64,000 bases of DNA from contig CAWDMN010000011.1 in NCBI GenBank assembly GCA_963803155.1, positions 1 through 64,000 on the forward strand, in the 5' to 3' direction. Made by a program: the position numbers and the translations under genes. Shown here piece after piece: positions 35,702-44,840 of the stretch. The notes below the pieces were generated by a model. The model saw nothing but the letters and a program-made list of their open reading frames with translations. It had not been told where the DNA came from and searched no databases. The DNA comes from CAWDMN01 sp963803155. GTDB lineage: Bacteria; Acidobacteriota; Terriglobia; Versatilivoradales; Versatilivoraceae. Each line of letters begins with the position of its first letter. Position 1 is the stretch's first letter.

Positions 35702-36337
35702 TTAGGCGGCAAGCACCTTGCGAGCCGTAGTAACAGCTCCATTAGCGTTATCGCTATACCCATCCGCTCCGATTTCCCGGGCAAATTGCGGCGTGACCGG
35801 AGCGCCTCCCACCAAGATCTTTACCTGCTCTCGAATCCCAGCCTGTTTCAGGGCTTCAATGGTGGTTTTCATGGAGGGCATGGTCGTGGTTAACAGCGCC
35901 GAGAGACAAATCAAGTTGGCGTTCTTTTCCTTCACTGTGTTGATTATTTTTTCGGCGCTGACATCCACACCAAGGTCATATACTTCAAAACCACCGCCTT
36001 CCAGCATGGAAGCAACGAGATTTTTGCCAATGTCGTGCAGGTCTCCCTTCACGGTGCCTATCACGACGCGGCCGGCGGGCACGGCGCCTTTCTGGGCCAG
36101 CAGAGGCCGGAGCAACTCAAGAGATCCTTTCATGGCTCGGGCGGCAATTAAAAGTTCAGGCACAAAAAACTCATTACATTCAAATCGGCGGCCCACTTCC
36201 TGCATGGCGGGGATCATATATTTCGCCACCATTTCTTGCGGATCGGCGTCGGCAGCCAGCGCTTCCTTGGTTGTGGCAACCGCGGTCTTGGCGTCGCCGT
36301 TCAAGATAGCCTCATACAATTTGGCAAGATCAGGCAT
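35702..36337 (-). CDS. Corrinoid (B12-binding) methyl-transfer protein, MtbC/MttC-like
   Basis: 211 aa. The N-terminal helical cap is followed by the cobalamin-binding Rossmann domain: TVKGDLHDIGKNLVASML (D-x-H-x-x-G, His for the cobalt ligand), LICLSALLTTTMPSM and ILVGGAPVTPQFAREIGADG. Such proteins carry a methyl group between a methyltransferase pair (MtbA/MtaB-like). No methyltransferase neighbour is complete here; a UroD/MtaA relic lies 11 kb away at 47615. The ATG at 36337 follows AGGAGG. Confidence 0.88.
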   Translation of the reverse strand: MPDLAKLYEAILNGDAKTAVATTKEALAADADPQEMVAKYMIPAMQEVGRRFECNEFFVPELLIAARAMKGSLELLRPLLAQKGAVPAGRVVIGTVKGDLHDIGKNLVASMLEGGGFEVYDLGVDVSAEKIINTVKEKNANLICLSALLTTTMPSMKTTIEALKQAGIREQVKILVGGAPVTPQFAREIGADGYSDNANGAVTTARKVLAA

Positions 36338-36599
36338 GAAACCTCCTCTGGGTACAGTGTGCTCCTCAAATCGGGCACATTATATCTATCTTCAGGTTCC
36401 TCTGTCATCAAGAAATCAAGGGTTCCTTTTTTGCGGGAGATTTCCGACAAAACCGTGATATAAAACGCAAGTGCTCGGGATTAAGGCTTCCTTGAGCGGA
36501 ATCCAAAGGAGGGTACTCCCTCCACTTGGCTGCCCTCCGGCGACTTTTGTGCCTTGCCGAGGCTCAGAGTCCACTGATTCTGGCAAGCTGCGCCAACAA

Positions 36600-36750
36600 G
36601 AGGAGACATTCATGCCAGCGTGGCTGGCACGCTGCTGGCTCAGCACGACAATGAAAATGGGATGATGGAGGTGGCCTGCCCTCAGGCCGTCTCAGCAAAC
36701 TTGGCAATCTCAGGCGGGGGCACCCCGCCTCCCTCCACGCTAGTTTCTGA
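36600..36750 (+). repeat. Dispersed repeat family R2 (copy 1)
   Basis: ATGCCAGCGTGGCTGGCACG ... GACAATGAAAATGGGATGAT, then GGAGGTGGCCTGCCCTCAGG and GGCGGGGGCACCCCGCCTCC. It repeats on the minus strand at 53255-53415, where it abuts another start codon. It lies just before the trans-sulfuration gene and makes a false N-terminal extension of that reading frame. Confidence 0.8.
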
Positions 36751-36760
36751 GGAGTCAAAT

Positions 36761-37903
36761 ATGGCGGACGAAATTCAAAAAAATAAATTGGAAACCATGG
36801 CCGTCCATTTGGGGCGGGATGTGGATCCCTCTACCGGGGCAGTCACTCCACCCATACACCTCTCCACTACCTACGAGCGGGGGGATGATGGAAATTATCC
36901 GCGCCAATACATCTATAGCCGGATGGATAATCCAAACCGCCGGGCGGTGGAAACTGCTGTTGCCGCTCTGGAAAATGGGAAAAAAGGATTTGCTTTTTCC
37001 TCAGGTTTGGCGGCCACTGCCGCGCTTCTGCAATGTTTTCAACCTGGAGATCACTGGATATTGCCACACGATATTTACTATGGAACCGGGGCATTGGCCC
37101 GCGAAGTATTTTCCCGTTGGGGGCTGGAGTATTCTTTTGTGAATGTAAGCAATCCGGACCTGTTAGTCCAGTCCTTCCGGCCCAATACCAGAATGGTTTG
37201 GATTGAAACTCCATCCAATCCTCTTTTGCAGATTGTGGATCTTGAAAAAACAGCGGAGCTATGCCATTGCCGAGGCGCTCTCTGTGTTTGCGATAATACC
37301 TGGGCGACTCCGGTTTTGCAGAATCCGCTCCAATTTGGGGCCGATGCCGTAGTTCACTCCTCCACTAAATATCTCGGGGGCCATAGCGATCTTTTGGGCG
37401 GATTTGTAGTTGTGGCGCGAGACGATGAATTGGCTCAATCGCTTCGCCGCATTCAATCTTTGGGCGGAGCCGTGCCTTCCCCCTTTGAGTGTTGGCTTTT
37501 ATTGCGGAGCCTTCCCACCTTGCCGTTGCGGGTCAAGACGCAGGCCCAGTCCGCCATGCGGGTTGCGGCTTTTCTGGATGCGCATCCCGCCGTTGAAATC
37601 GTGCATTACCCCGGATTGCCTCAACATGCCGGACATCAGGTTGCCGCAAGGCAAATGAGTCTGCCTGGCGGGATGCTTTCATTTCAGGTCAAAGGTGGGA
37701 AAGAGCCAGCCATGCGGATTGCGGCGCGCGTGAAGCTGTTCACTCGGGCTACCAGCCTGGGAGGAGTGGAGAGCTACATCGAACATCGGGCTTCTATCGA
37801 GCCCCCTGGAGGTCAGACGCCTCAGAGCTTGCTGCGGGTTTCCATCGGGTTGGAAAATGTAGAAGATTTGATCGACGATCTTGATCAGGCGATGTCAGAT
37901 TAG
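36761..37903 (+). CDS. Trans-sulfuration PLP enzyme (cystathionine gamma-synthase/lyase or methionine gamma-lyase family)
   Basis: 380 aa from the ATG at 36761, which has GAGGAG 8 bases upstream. Key parts: HLSTTYERGDDGNYPRQYIY (early), then the Tyr/Arg region SRMDNPNRRAVETAVAALE, SSGLAATAALL, DNTWATPVLQ and the PLP-lysine motif HSSTKYLGGHSDLLGG, ending with TSLGGVESYIEHRAS. The exact reaction cannot be read from motifs. The frame continues upstream into repeat R2, which I do not regard as translated. Confidence 0.88.
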   Translation: MADEIQKNKLETMAVHLGRDVDPSTGAVTPPIHLSTTYERGDDGNYPRQYIYSRMDNPNRRAVETAVAALENGKKGFAFSSGLAATAALLQCFQPGDHWILPHDIYYGTGALAREVFSRWGLEYSFVNVSNPDLLVQSFRPNTRMVWIETPSNPLLQIVDLEKTAELCHCRGALCVCDNTWATPVLQNPLQFGADAVVHSSTKYLGGHSDLLGGFVVVARDDELAQSLRRIQSLGGAVPSPFECWLLLRSLPTLPLRVKTQAQSAMRVAAFLDAHPAVEIVHYPGLPQHAGHQVAARQMSLPGGMLSFQVKGGKEPAMRIAARVKLFTRATSLGGVESYIEHRASIEPPGGQTPQSLLRVSIGLENVEDLIDDLDQAMSD

Positions 37904-37926
37904 GATCTTTGTATAGAGTGTATTTT

Positions 37927-38036
37927 TTGGTAGGTTGCGTTAGCTATAAGAGCGTATCGTATCGGGGAGGCCGCATCCATCGCCTGATAGGTTACGCGCG
38001 GATGACTGCTGTCATCGCGCGCTAACCCATCCTACA
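37927..38036. repeat. Dispersed inverted-repeat element GTAGGTTGCGTTAGC
   Basis: GTAGGTTGCGTTAGC near 37930 and GCGCTAACCCATCCTAC near 38019-38035 form an inverted repeat around an internal CGCGCGGATGA... palindrome. It resembles widespread GTAGG-TTGCGTTAGC repeats of unknown role. It lies between two plus-strand genes. Confidence 0.55.
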
Positions 38037-38125
38037 AAAACGGTTTTGCGCACTCCATAATGGACTTTGATAATACTCCGAGGCCTCAGAGGGCTTGACG
38101 GATATTTATGGCGGAGTAGAGAAAA

Positions 38126-39280
38126 ATGAAAATTGTATTGGCGCCGGATTCATTTAAAGGCAGTTTGTCCGCCGGGGAAATATGCGAAGCTATGGAGGCC
38201 GGGGTGCGCAAGGTGTTCCCCCAGGCCGAAGTTGTGAAAATTCCCATGGCGGACGGAGGAGAAGGGACAGTGGCCGCCCTTGTCGCCGCGACAGGGGGAC
38301 GTTTTGTGCAGACCGAAGTCGTGGGACCCTTGGGACAACCTGTTCACGCTGAATATGGCATCTTGGGGGATGGTACGACCGGTGTCATCGAGATGGCCTC
38401 TGCCTCCGGGCTGCCCCTGGTGTCGGCTGACAAACGGAATCCCTTGAAGACCACGACTTATGGAACCGGTCAGCTGATATTGGAGGCTCTTCGGCAAGGG
38501 TGCTCACGGCTGATCATCGGCATTGGAGGATCTGCCACAACTGATTGTGGCACGGGCATGGCTCAGGCTATGGGCGTACAATTCTTCCGTCCGGATGGTT
38601 CTCGCATCAACGAATATATGACAGGCGCACTTATGGGAGAAGTCGGGCGGATTGGGCTGGACGAGATGACACCTATGTTGGGAAGAGCCGTGCTGACCGT
38701 TGCCTGCGATGTGGAAAATCCTCTGCTTGGCCCACAAGGAGCCGTGATGGTCTACTCGCGTCAAAAAGGGGCCAACGACAGACAATTGGATATATTGGAA
38801 AAAAACATGGAGAGGGTGATCTGGGTGATTGAACAAACCGTCGGACGATCCATCCGGGAGATTCCGGGAACTGGCGCCGCTGGCGGCCTGGGGGCCGGAC
38901 TAATTGCCTTTGCCCGAGCCAAATTATCTCCGGGAGTCCGGTTAGTCCTGGATGCCTGTTCATTCGAGGGGAAAATCGCCGGGGCTTCCCTCATTTTCAC
39001 GGGCGAGGGAAGAGTCGACTTCCAAACCGCTTTTGGCAAGACCATCAGTGGAGTTGTGGCGGAGGCTTCCAAACAGTCTATCCCGGTGATTGTCGTGGCA
39101 GGCAGCGTTCGCGATGAGGCGGAAAACCTCTATAATTCCGGCGTGAGCTCCATGTTTTCCATCTGTTCAGGTCCAATGAGCCTGGAAAATGCCGTCAGCC
39201 AAACTGCGCATCTGGTGGAAAAATGCGTGGAGAGAATCCTGCGCGCTGTTGTGTGTGTCAAACTCGATTATGCGAAGTAA
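38126..39280 (+). CDS. Glycerate kinase (GckA/GlxK family)
   Basis: 384 aa. The N-terminus MKIVLAPDSFKGSLSAGE, then IPMADGGEGTVAAL, GGSATTDCGTGMAQAMG, the phosphate-binding GTGAAGGLGAGL and IFTGEGRVDFQTAFGKT are all family signatures. It phosphorylates D-glycerate at C2 (GlxK/GarK type). It is upstream of a LarA-like gene and lies within 7 kb of a glyoxylate/hydroxypyruvate reductase, which together would feed glycolysis. Confidence 0.92.
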   Translation: MKIVLAPDSFKGSLSAGEICEAMEAGVRKVFPQAEVVKIPMADGGEGTVAALVAATGGRFVQTEVVGPLGQPVHAEYGILGDGTTGVIEMASASGLPLVSADKRNPLKTTTYGTGQLILEALRQGCSRLIIGIGGSATTDCGTGMAQAMGVQFFRPDGSRINEYMTGALMGEVGRIGLDEMTPMLGRAVLTVACDVENPLLGPQGAVMVYSRQKGANDRQLDILEKNMERVIWVIEQTVGRSIREIPGTGAAGGLGAGLIAFARAKLSPGVRLVLDACSFEGKIAGASLIFTGEGRVDFQTAFGKTISGVVAEASKQSIPVIVVAGSVRDEAENLYNSGVSSMFSICSGPMSLENAVSQTAHLVEKCVERILRAVVCVKLDYAK

Positions 39281-39366
39281 ATATTCACTATGTCATAATC
39301 TCCTTTGAGATGAATTGGCAGGTCTGGAGTCGGCGGTTAATCGCTTTTTTCCGTGTGAGGTTTGCG

Positions 39367-40635
39367 ATGAAGGTCAAATTGGAATATGGCAAGAATGGAT
39401 TGGAAGTGGATCTGCCCGATCAGGGGGTGGAGATTATTGAACCGCATTTCGTGGATGGTCTGGACGATGAGACCCAGGCACTTCTGCAGGCTCTTAAAAA
39501 TCCCATAGGCAGTGGGCCGCTGCACGAGGTTGTCTCTGCCTCCGATTCGGTCGCGATAATTTTTCCTGATCGGACACGCGCCATGCCGAGTGATCGAGTC
39601 TTGCCCGTCCTCCTCTCTGCGCTTGCTCATGTGCCCAAAGAGAAGATCACCTTGATCAATGCGGTTGGAACTCACCGGGAAAACAGCCTGGATGAATTGA
39701 TCGCGATGTTGGGACGATCGGTAGTCGAGAATTATCGGATTGTGCAGCACCGGCCCAAAGACAAGAACAGCATGGTTTTTTTGGGGAAGAGCAGCTTCGG
39801 ACATGAAATTTGGGTAAACCGGGATTTCATGGAAGCCAAGGTCAAAATTCTTACCGGATTTATCGAGCCTCACTTTTTTGCCGGCTTTTCGGGAGGCCCC
39901 AAAGCTGTTTTGCTGGGGGTTGGCGCTTTTGAGAGCATTCTGCACAATCATTCGGCTCCCATGCTGGACAGCCCTTTTGCCACATGGGGTGAGACTGAAC
40001 GGAATCCCATTTATCGAGAGATGTCGGAAATTGCCGCTCTAGCTGGTCCGGATTTTATTTTGAATGTCACCATGAACCGCAGTCGGCACATCACCGGAGT
40101 CTTTGCCGGTGATTGGCGTCAAGCCCACCGGCAGGGCTGTGATTTTGCCCGCCAGTGTGTCATGCGTCCGGTGGAGGAGCCCTATGATGCAGTGATTACC
40201 ACTAATTCAGGATTTCCGCTGGATATGAATCTTTATCAGGCCGTGAAAGGAATGTCAGGAGCCGCGCGCATCCTCAAGCCGGGCGGGTCGATTCTGATTG
40301 CCGCGGAATGTTCTGACGGAATCCCCGCGGAAGGGCACTTCCGCAGTCTGCTGCATTCCCGTCAGACTCCGGCGGAATTGCTCGATATGGTGCGAAGTTT
40401 CTCCGAACCTGTCCATGACCAGTGGGAGGTTCAGATCCTCGCCCAAATCCTCCTGAAAGCGAAAGTTTATCTTTATTCCAGCTTGCCGGACGAGGAGGTT
40501 CGAGGCGCACATATCATTCCTCTGCGTGACATAGGAGCACTGGTGCGTCATCTGCAGGCTAAAGTTGGGCCGGCCTGCCGGATCGCTGTTTTGCCGGAAG
40601 GTCCGCAGACTGTGCCGTTTCTTAGAAATTGTTGA
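39367..40635 (+). CDS. LarA-like nickel-pincer 2-hydroxyacid racemase family protein
   Basis: 422 aa. The start MKVKLEYGKNGLEVDLPDQG, then NAVGTHRENSLDELIAML (the G-T-H-R segment), TGFIEPHFFAGFSGGPKAVL (Lys/His of the pincer-binding motif) and NVTMNRSRHITGVFAGD are typical of LarA/DUF2088. LarA uses a Ni pincer nucleotide to racemise lactate; relatives act on malate and other 2-hydroxyacids. No larB/C/E maturation genes lie in the window, so its cofactor is uncertain. GAGG lies about 9 bases before the ATG at 39367. The frame open upstream overlaps the previous gene and is not used. Confidence 0.85.
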   Translation: MKVKLEYGKNGLEVDLPDQGVEIIEPHFVDGLDDETQALLQALKNPIGSGPLHEVVSASDSVAIIFPDRTRAMPSDRVLPVLLSALAHVPKEKITLINAVGTHRENSLDELIAMLGRSVVENYRIVQHRPKDKNSMVFLGKSSFGHEIWVNRDFMEAKVKILTGFIEPHFFAGFSGGPKAVLLGVGAFESILHNHSAPMLDSPFATWGETERNPIYREMSEIAALAGPDFILNVTMNRSRHITGVFAGDWRQAHRQGCDFARQCVMRPVEEPYDAVITTNSGFPLDMNLYQAVKGMSGAARILKPGGSILIAAECSDGIPAEGHFRSLLHSRQTPAELLDMVRSFSEPVHDQWEVQILAQILLKAKVYLYSSLPDEEVRGAHIIPLRDIGALVRHLQAKVGPACRIAVLPEGPQTVPFLRNC

Positions 40636-40644
40636 TCGATTCAT

Positions 40645-40720
40645 GTGGCTATTCAGCACCCCTCTGCGTGGCACCCTGCTGAGTGCATTTTACGAGGGGT
40701 GGAGCCTGGCTTATGAGCTT
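40645..40720 (+). repeat. Dispersed repeat R1 (partial copy 2)
   Basis: ATTCAGCACCCCTCTGCGTG ... GAGTGCATTTTACGAGGGGT and GGAGCCTGG match the core of copies 1 and 3 but lack the outer GTGGCTACC part. It follows the larA-like gene's stop. Confidence 0.7.
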
Positions 40721-40998
40721 ATGATTGGTAGGCGTGTCAACGATCGGAACGATAGGTAAAATATTTACAGGTTTTAAACACCGGCGGACGATCCCATTGG
40801 GCCATTTTGTACCGGCATTCTCATTACATACACTGATCTACAACTTGCCTTGTGGGAATTTGTTCGTTAAAAAAACAATTTGAAGTGGAAACACTTTTCT
40901 TTTGGTGTATGATGATTAATTTATTGTCGAGACGAGCACAGTGAACGTCCGCCAGCCAATTTGAAGATTGTGAATTCGGTAATTTAATGGAGGAAAAA

Positions 40999-41913
40999 AT
41001 GAACGAATCCTGGAAGCGGTATATGAAGTTGGGACTGATTCAATTTATGGCCTATCCGCAGGTCATCAAAGGGGAAGGTCCGGTTTTGGAAACCCTGGAA
41101 AAGATTCTCAATGATGAGTTTTTTGACGCAGTTGAAGTCACCACCATCAAGGACCCGGCGGTTCGCGAGAAGGCCCGCAAAATGATCGCCGCCAGCAAAG
41201 TGATTGCGGCTTATGGGGGCCAACCGGTTCAATTGGTCAACAAGTTGGATTTGAACAGTTTTGACGCGGCGGAACGTGCGCGGGTCATAGGTATTTGCAA
41301 ATCCTGTGTGGATGAAGCCTATGAACTGGGAGCCGTTGGCGTCGCCTTCTTAAGCGGCCCGGATCCGGGAGTGGCGCGGAGGGCGGAGGCCACCGATTTG
41401 CTCCATGATTCACTGGATCAAATTTGCGCTTATGCCGCTTCCAAAGGAACCATCAAAGTAGCGCTGGAAACGTTCGATCAAGCGGTGGACAAAAAAGCCT
41501 TGATGGGATCCAATTCCGATGCCGCCAAATTATCTGCCCGCTTGCGCCAGAAGCACCCGAATTTCGGGTTGATGCTGGATTTGAGCCATTTCCCCATTCA
41601 ATTCGAATCCACGCGGGATGCGCTTTATGCCGCCAAGGATCACCTCATTCATGCGCACATGGGCAACTGCATCTTGAAAGATAAAAATCAGCCCGGCTAT
41701 GGGGATGCTCATCCACGCTTTGGAATTCCAGGTGGCGAGAACGATGTCCCTGAATTAGCGGAATATTTGAAGACCCTGTTGGAAATCGGTTACCTGAGCA
41801 AGGAGCGGCGTCCGATCCTGAGTTTCGAAGTAAAACCGATGCCTGATGAATCCAGCGAGGTCGTGATTGCCAATGCCAAACGGACCTTCATCGAAGCTTG
41901 GGATTCGATTTAG
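40999..41913 (+). CDS. TIM-barrel sugar phosphate isomerase/epimerase family protein
   Basis: 304 aa. Metal-site pattern of xylose-isomerase-like TIM barrels: FDAVEVTTIKD (Glu), VALETFDQAVDKK (Glu/Asp), FGLMLDLSHFPIQF (Asp and His), HAHMGNCILKDK and a late LSFEVKPM (Glu). The substrate is not readable. The ATG at 40999 is preferred to 40987 because GGAGG (40989-40993) sits 5-6 bases before it. About 360 bases of mostly repeat and spacer precede it. Confidence 0.85.
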   Translation: MNESWKRYMKLGLIQFMAYPQVIKGEGPVLETLEKILNDEFFDAVEVTTIKDPAVREKARKMIAASKVIAAYGGQPVQLVNKLDLNSFDAAERARVIGICKSCVDEAYELGAVGVAFLSGPDPGVARRAEATDLLHDSLDQICAYAASKGTIKVALETFDQAVDKKALMGSNSDAAKLSARLRQKHPNFGLMLDLSHFPIQFESTRDALYAAKDHLIHAHMGNCILKDKNQPGYGDAHPRFGIPGGENDVPELAEYLKTLLEIGYLSKERRPILSFEVKPMPDESSEVVIANAKRTFIEAWDSI

Positions 41914-42126
41914 ACCTGCCTTGGCCTTCTGTAAAAGCCGGGATTGGAGGCCGATCCGGTTTGGAATTTGGAGATATTGATACGACTGAGTTTTGTGGTT
42001 GGAAATGCAGCCGCTGGTGGCCGCTCTCGCGCGTGGGATGCCTCCCGCTTGAGGAACTGGCCCTTGCGGCTTTGCGCTTTTCCCTGGACTCCTTGCTGAA
42101 GGTACATTCGCGGCGTTTTTCGACAT

Positions 42127-42268
42127 GACTGCTCAGCACACTTTCGAAGGGCAGCCACATTGAGTGCATTTTACGAGGAGTGGAACCTGCCACGCGGCCA
42201 AAAGTCCACGGCTTCCGCCTGAAGCGGACTCACCGTGGCTACCTTTTACATGAGGATCTGAGCGGTTA
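42127..42268 (+). repeat. Dispersed repeat R1 (copy 3)
   Basis: CTGCTCAGCACACTTTCGAA ... TTGAGTGCATTTTACGAGGA, then CACGGCTTCCGCCTG and CACCGTGGCTACCTTTTACA to GAGGATCTGAGCGG. It lies in the 550-base gap before transketolase, which otherwise contains nothing gene-like. Confidence 0.8.
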
Positions 42269-42460
42269 CTCAATCTAAAGTTTATGGCTGAAGATGAGTT
42301 GGTAGTGTCTCCCGCTGTGGATCTGAAACCAATTCTGCCCTATCGTTGGGTGATCGGCTTTTCTCATCTTAACCAGAGAAACGTTTATTGCCCTCGCAAT
42401 ATTCTGAGGTCTTTCCATTGAATCTTTGTTTGAGAGAAATTCCACCTCGAGGAGGAAAGA

Positions 42461-44482
42461 ATGCCCTTATTGAACGCAGAAACCGGTGAAGTCAGGAAAG
42501 AGTATGGCTTGACGGAACTTCAGAAAGCAGCCCAGCAGATGAGGGGCTACAATCTCGTTTCTTTAACTGCCGCGGGATCGGGACACTCGGGCGGGACACT
42601 TTCCCTCATGGATATCAATGCCGCCTTATACTTGAAGGTGGCTCGCCTAGATCCAAAAAATCCCTTCTGGCCTGAACGAGACAGAATTATCTGGTCCACC
42701 GGGCATAAAGCGCCTGCTTTGTACGTTGCCATGGGGATGGCCGGTTTTTTTGATGTGGCGGAAGCCATGAAACTTCGCAAACTTTATAGCCCATTTCAAG
42801 GTCATCCGCATTGGCTGAAATTGGATGGCGTCGAAGTATCCACGGGGTCGCTGGGCCAGGGGCTTTCCATTGGCGTGGGGATGGCCTGCGCGGCCAGACT
42901 CGATAAAATGGATTATAGGGTTTATTCCATCAACGGCGATGGGGAACTGCAGGAAGGGCAGATTTGGGAAGCCGTGATGGAAGCGGGCAATTTTGGTTTG
43001 GATAACCTTTGCTGCATTGTCGACAAGAACCGCCTGCAAATCGACGGTTGGGTAAAAGATGTTCAGGATATCGATCCATTAAGAGATAAATTCGAGAGTT
43101 TTAAATGGAATGTGGTGGAATGCGATGGCCACGACATGGCTCAAATTTTGGATGCTTTTGAAAAAGCCAAATCCTTCAAAGGCAAGCCCACCGCCATCAT
43201 TGCGCACACCATCAAGGGCAAGGGAGTCAGTTTCATGGAGAACGTGGCCGGCTGGCACGGTAGATCTCCCAATCTGGAAGAATTGAAAAAGTCTATTGCG
43301 GAGTTGGGATTGGATTGGGATGGTTTCCGTGTCCCTGCATTACTTAAGCGCGCCCAAGACTACCAAAAACAGGCAGAGGCTGTTTTACACAAAAAAATTC
43401 CCCAATTCAAACGGGACTATTTTTGGAACCGACAGGCGAACATGAAAGTGGAAATGTCTCCCACTCGTTTGGGATTTGGCAAGGCGCTGGCGGAGTGCGG
43501 CGGGGATGAACGGATTGTCTGCATCGGGGGGGATATTTCCGCATCGATTACCATCAGCCAGTTTTTTGAAAAGAATCCGGAACGAAAGCAGCGCTGGATT
43601 TCCGCCGGCATTGCGGAACAATCTTCCACCTCGCTGGCCGCCGGACTGGCCAAAGAAGGGAAGTTGCCCGTCTACGGCAATTATGGCGTCTTTTCCGTGG
43701 GCCGGAATCTGGATCAAATTCGCACCACGATCTGTTATGGGAATTTGAATGTCTTTATCGCGGGGGCGCATGGCGGCGTATCCGTAGGACCGGATGGGGC
43801 CACGCACCAAAGTCTGGAAGATCTTTTCCAGATTTGCGGCCTTCCCAATATGCATGTGTCCGTGCCTTGCGATGTGACTGAAACCAAGCGGGCCACCGCC
43901 TATATGCTCTTTGACGTGGTTGGCCCCAAGTTCATCCGCTTTGCCCGTGAAGCGACTCCAATCGTCACCAATGAGAAAACCCCATTCCAGTGGGGAGTGG
44001 CCAACGTCTATCGCTATCGGGGAGAGAAGGGGAATTTTGTGGATGCCTTTTCCGTTTCTCTCAGCAGCGAGTATCGGTCGGAAAATGAAGACCTCACCAT
44101 CATTGCCTGCGGGCCGGAAGTGCCGGAGGCCATGCGCGCGGCCTGGATTTTGAAAGAGGATTATGGAATTGAGACTCGCGTTATCAACATGCACACCATG
44201 AAACCGCTCGATCGGGAGGCCATTCTGCGAGCGGGCATGGAAACCAAAGCGATCATAACCGCGGAAGAGCACCAGGTGGGCGCCCTGGGAAATCAAGTGG
44301 CGGGAATCCTTATGCAGGCGCGGGAACTCTATGGAAAGTCCGTGCTGATGGGAATGATTGGTGTGAAGGACCGGTTTGGAGAGTCAGGTGCTCCTTGGGA
44401 GCTGATGTGGGAATTTGAAGTCTCCGGCGAACATATCGCACAAAAAGCGAAGGAACTGTGGGATTTCATCCAGAAGCGATAG
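42461..44482 (+). CDS. tkt: Transketolase (full-length single chain)
   Basis: 673 aa, including both halves that some bacteria split. The N-terminal thiamine-diphosphate part has AAGSGHSGGTLSLMDINAAL, then GSLGQGLSIGVGMACAARL, the GDGELQEGQIWEAVM motif (G-D-G-x25-N) and DKNRLQIDG. The C-terminal pyrimidine-binding part has IGGDISASITISQFF, GIAEQSSTSLAAGLA and AGAHGGVSVGPDGATHQSLE. Perfect ribosome binding site GAGGAGG at 7 bases. It transfers two-carbon ketol units. It lies in the plus-strand sugar-acid stretch. Confidence 0.92.
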   Translation: MPLLNAETGEVRKEYGLTELQKAAQQMRGYNLVSLTAAGSGHSGGTLSLMDINAALYLKVARLDPKNPFWPERDRIIWSTGHKAPALYVAMGMAGFFDVAEAMKLRKLYSPFQGHPHWLKLDGVEVSTGSLGQGLSIGVGMACAARLDKMDYRVYSINGDGELQEGQIWEAVMEAGNFGLDNLCCIVDKNRLQIDGWVKDVQDIDPLRDKFESFKWNVVECDGHDMAQILDAFEKAKSFKGKPTAIIAHTIKGKGVSFMENVAGWHGRSPNLEELKKSIAELGLDWDGFRVPALLKRAQDYQKQAEAVLHKKIPQFKRDYFWNRQANMKVEMSPTRLGFGKALAECGGDERIVCIGGDISASITISQFFEKNPERKQRWISAGIAEQSSTSLAAGLAKEGKLPVYGNYGVFSVGRNLDQIRTTICYGNLNVFIAGAHGGVSVGPDGATHQSLEDLFQICGLPNMHVSVPCDVTETKRATAYMLFDVVGPKFIRFAREATPIVTNEKTPFQWGVANVYRYRGEKGNFVDAFSVSLSSEYRSENEDLTIIACGPEVPEAMRAAWILKEDYGIETRVINMHTMKPLDREAILRAGMETKAIITAEEHQVGALGNQVAGILMQARELYGKSVLMGMIGVKDRFGESGAPWELMWEFEVSGEHIAQKAKELWDFIQKR

Positions 44483-44840
44483 CTTTTGCACCTGCATCAA
44501 TATTGACGGTCTAGCGAGACTTCGTCTCGCACTAAAGGGACTTAATGGTTCCCAATCCAAAACTTGACTCAAAATCGTCAACTTTTGAGGCTCAAGCAAA
44601 CCAGCTTGTTGCAAAGTTCTTGGCGGTAGGGCTCAAGTGAGACCGTCAGTGAGGCCAAGCGTGACAGATGAACGCGCGGACAGGCTGAAAATTCACAGCA
44701 TGGCGAAATGTTCACGCTTCCAGGAACCGAGCCAACTATAGGGATCAAATAGAATAGCCTCCCAGAGTGGCCATGATGGATAATTTCTCTCGGAGGCTTC
44801 AAACGTTTTTAACAATCAAAGATAAAAAGGGGTGGAAATT
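44483..44840. other. Intergenic region with GC-rich hairpin
   Basis: A stem GCGAGAC TTC GTCTCGC at 44514-44530 follows the transketolase gene and may be its terminator, though no T-tract is present. The rest has no supported gene. Confidence 0.45.

Noticed and set aside
36620..36760. N-terminal extension of the trans-sulfuration enzyme
   Set aside because: It is encoded by dispersed repeat R2; the ATG at 36761 has its own ribosome binding site and matches the family's usual start.
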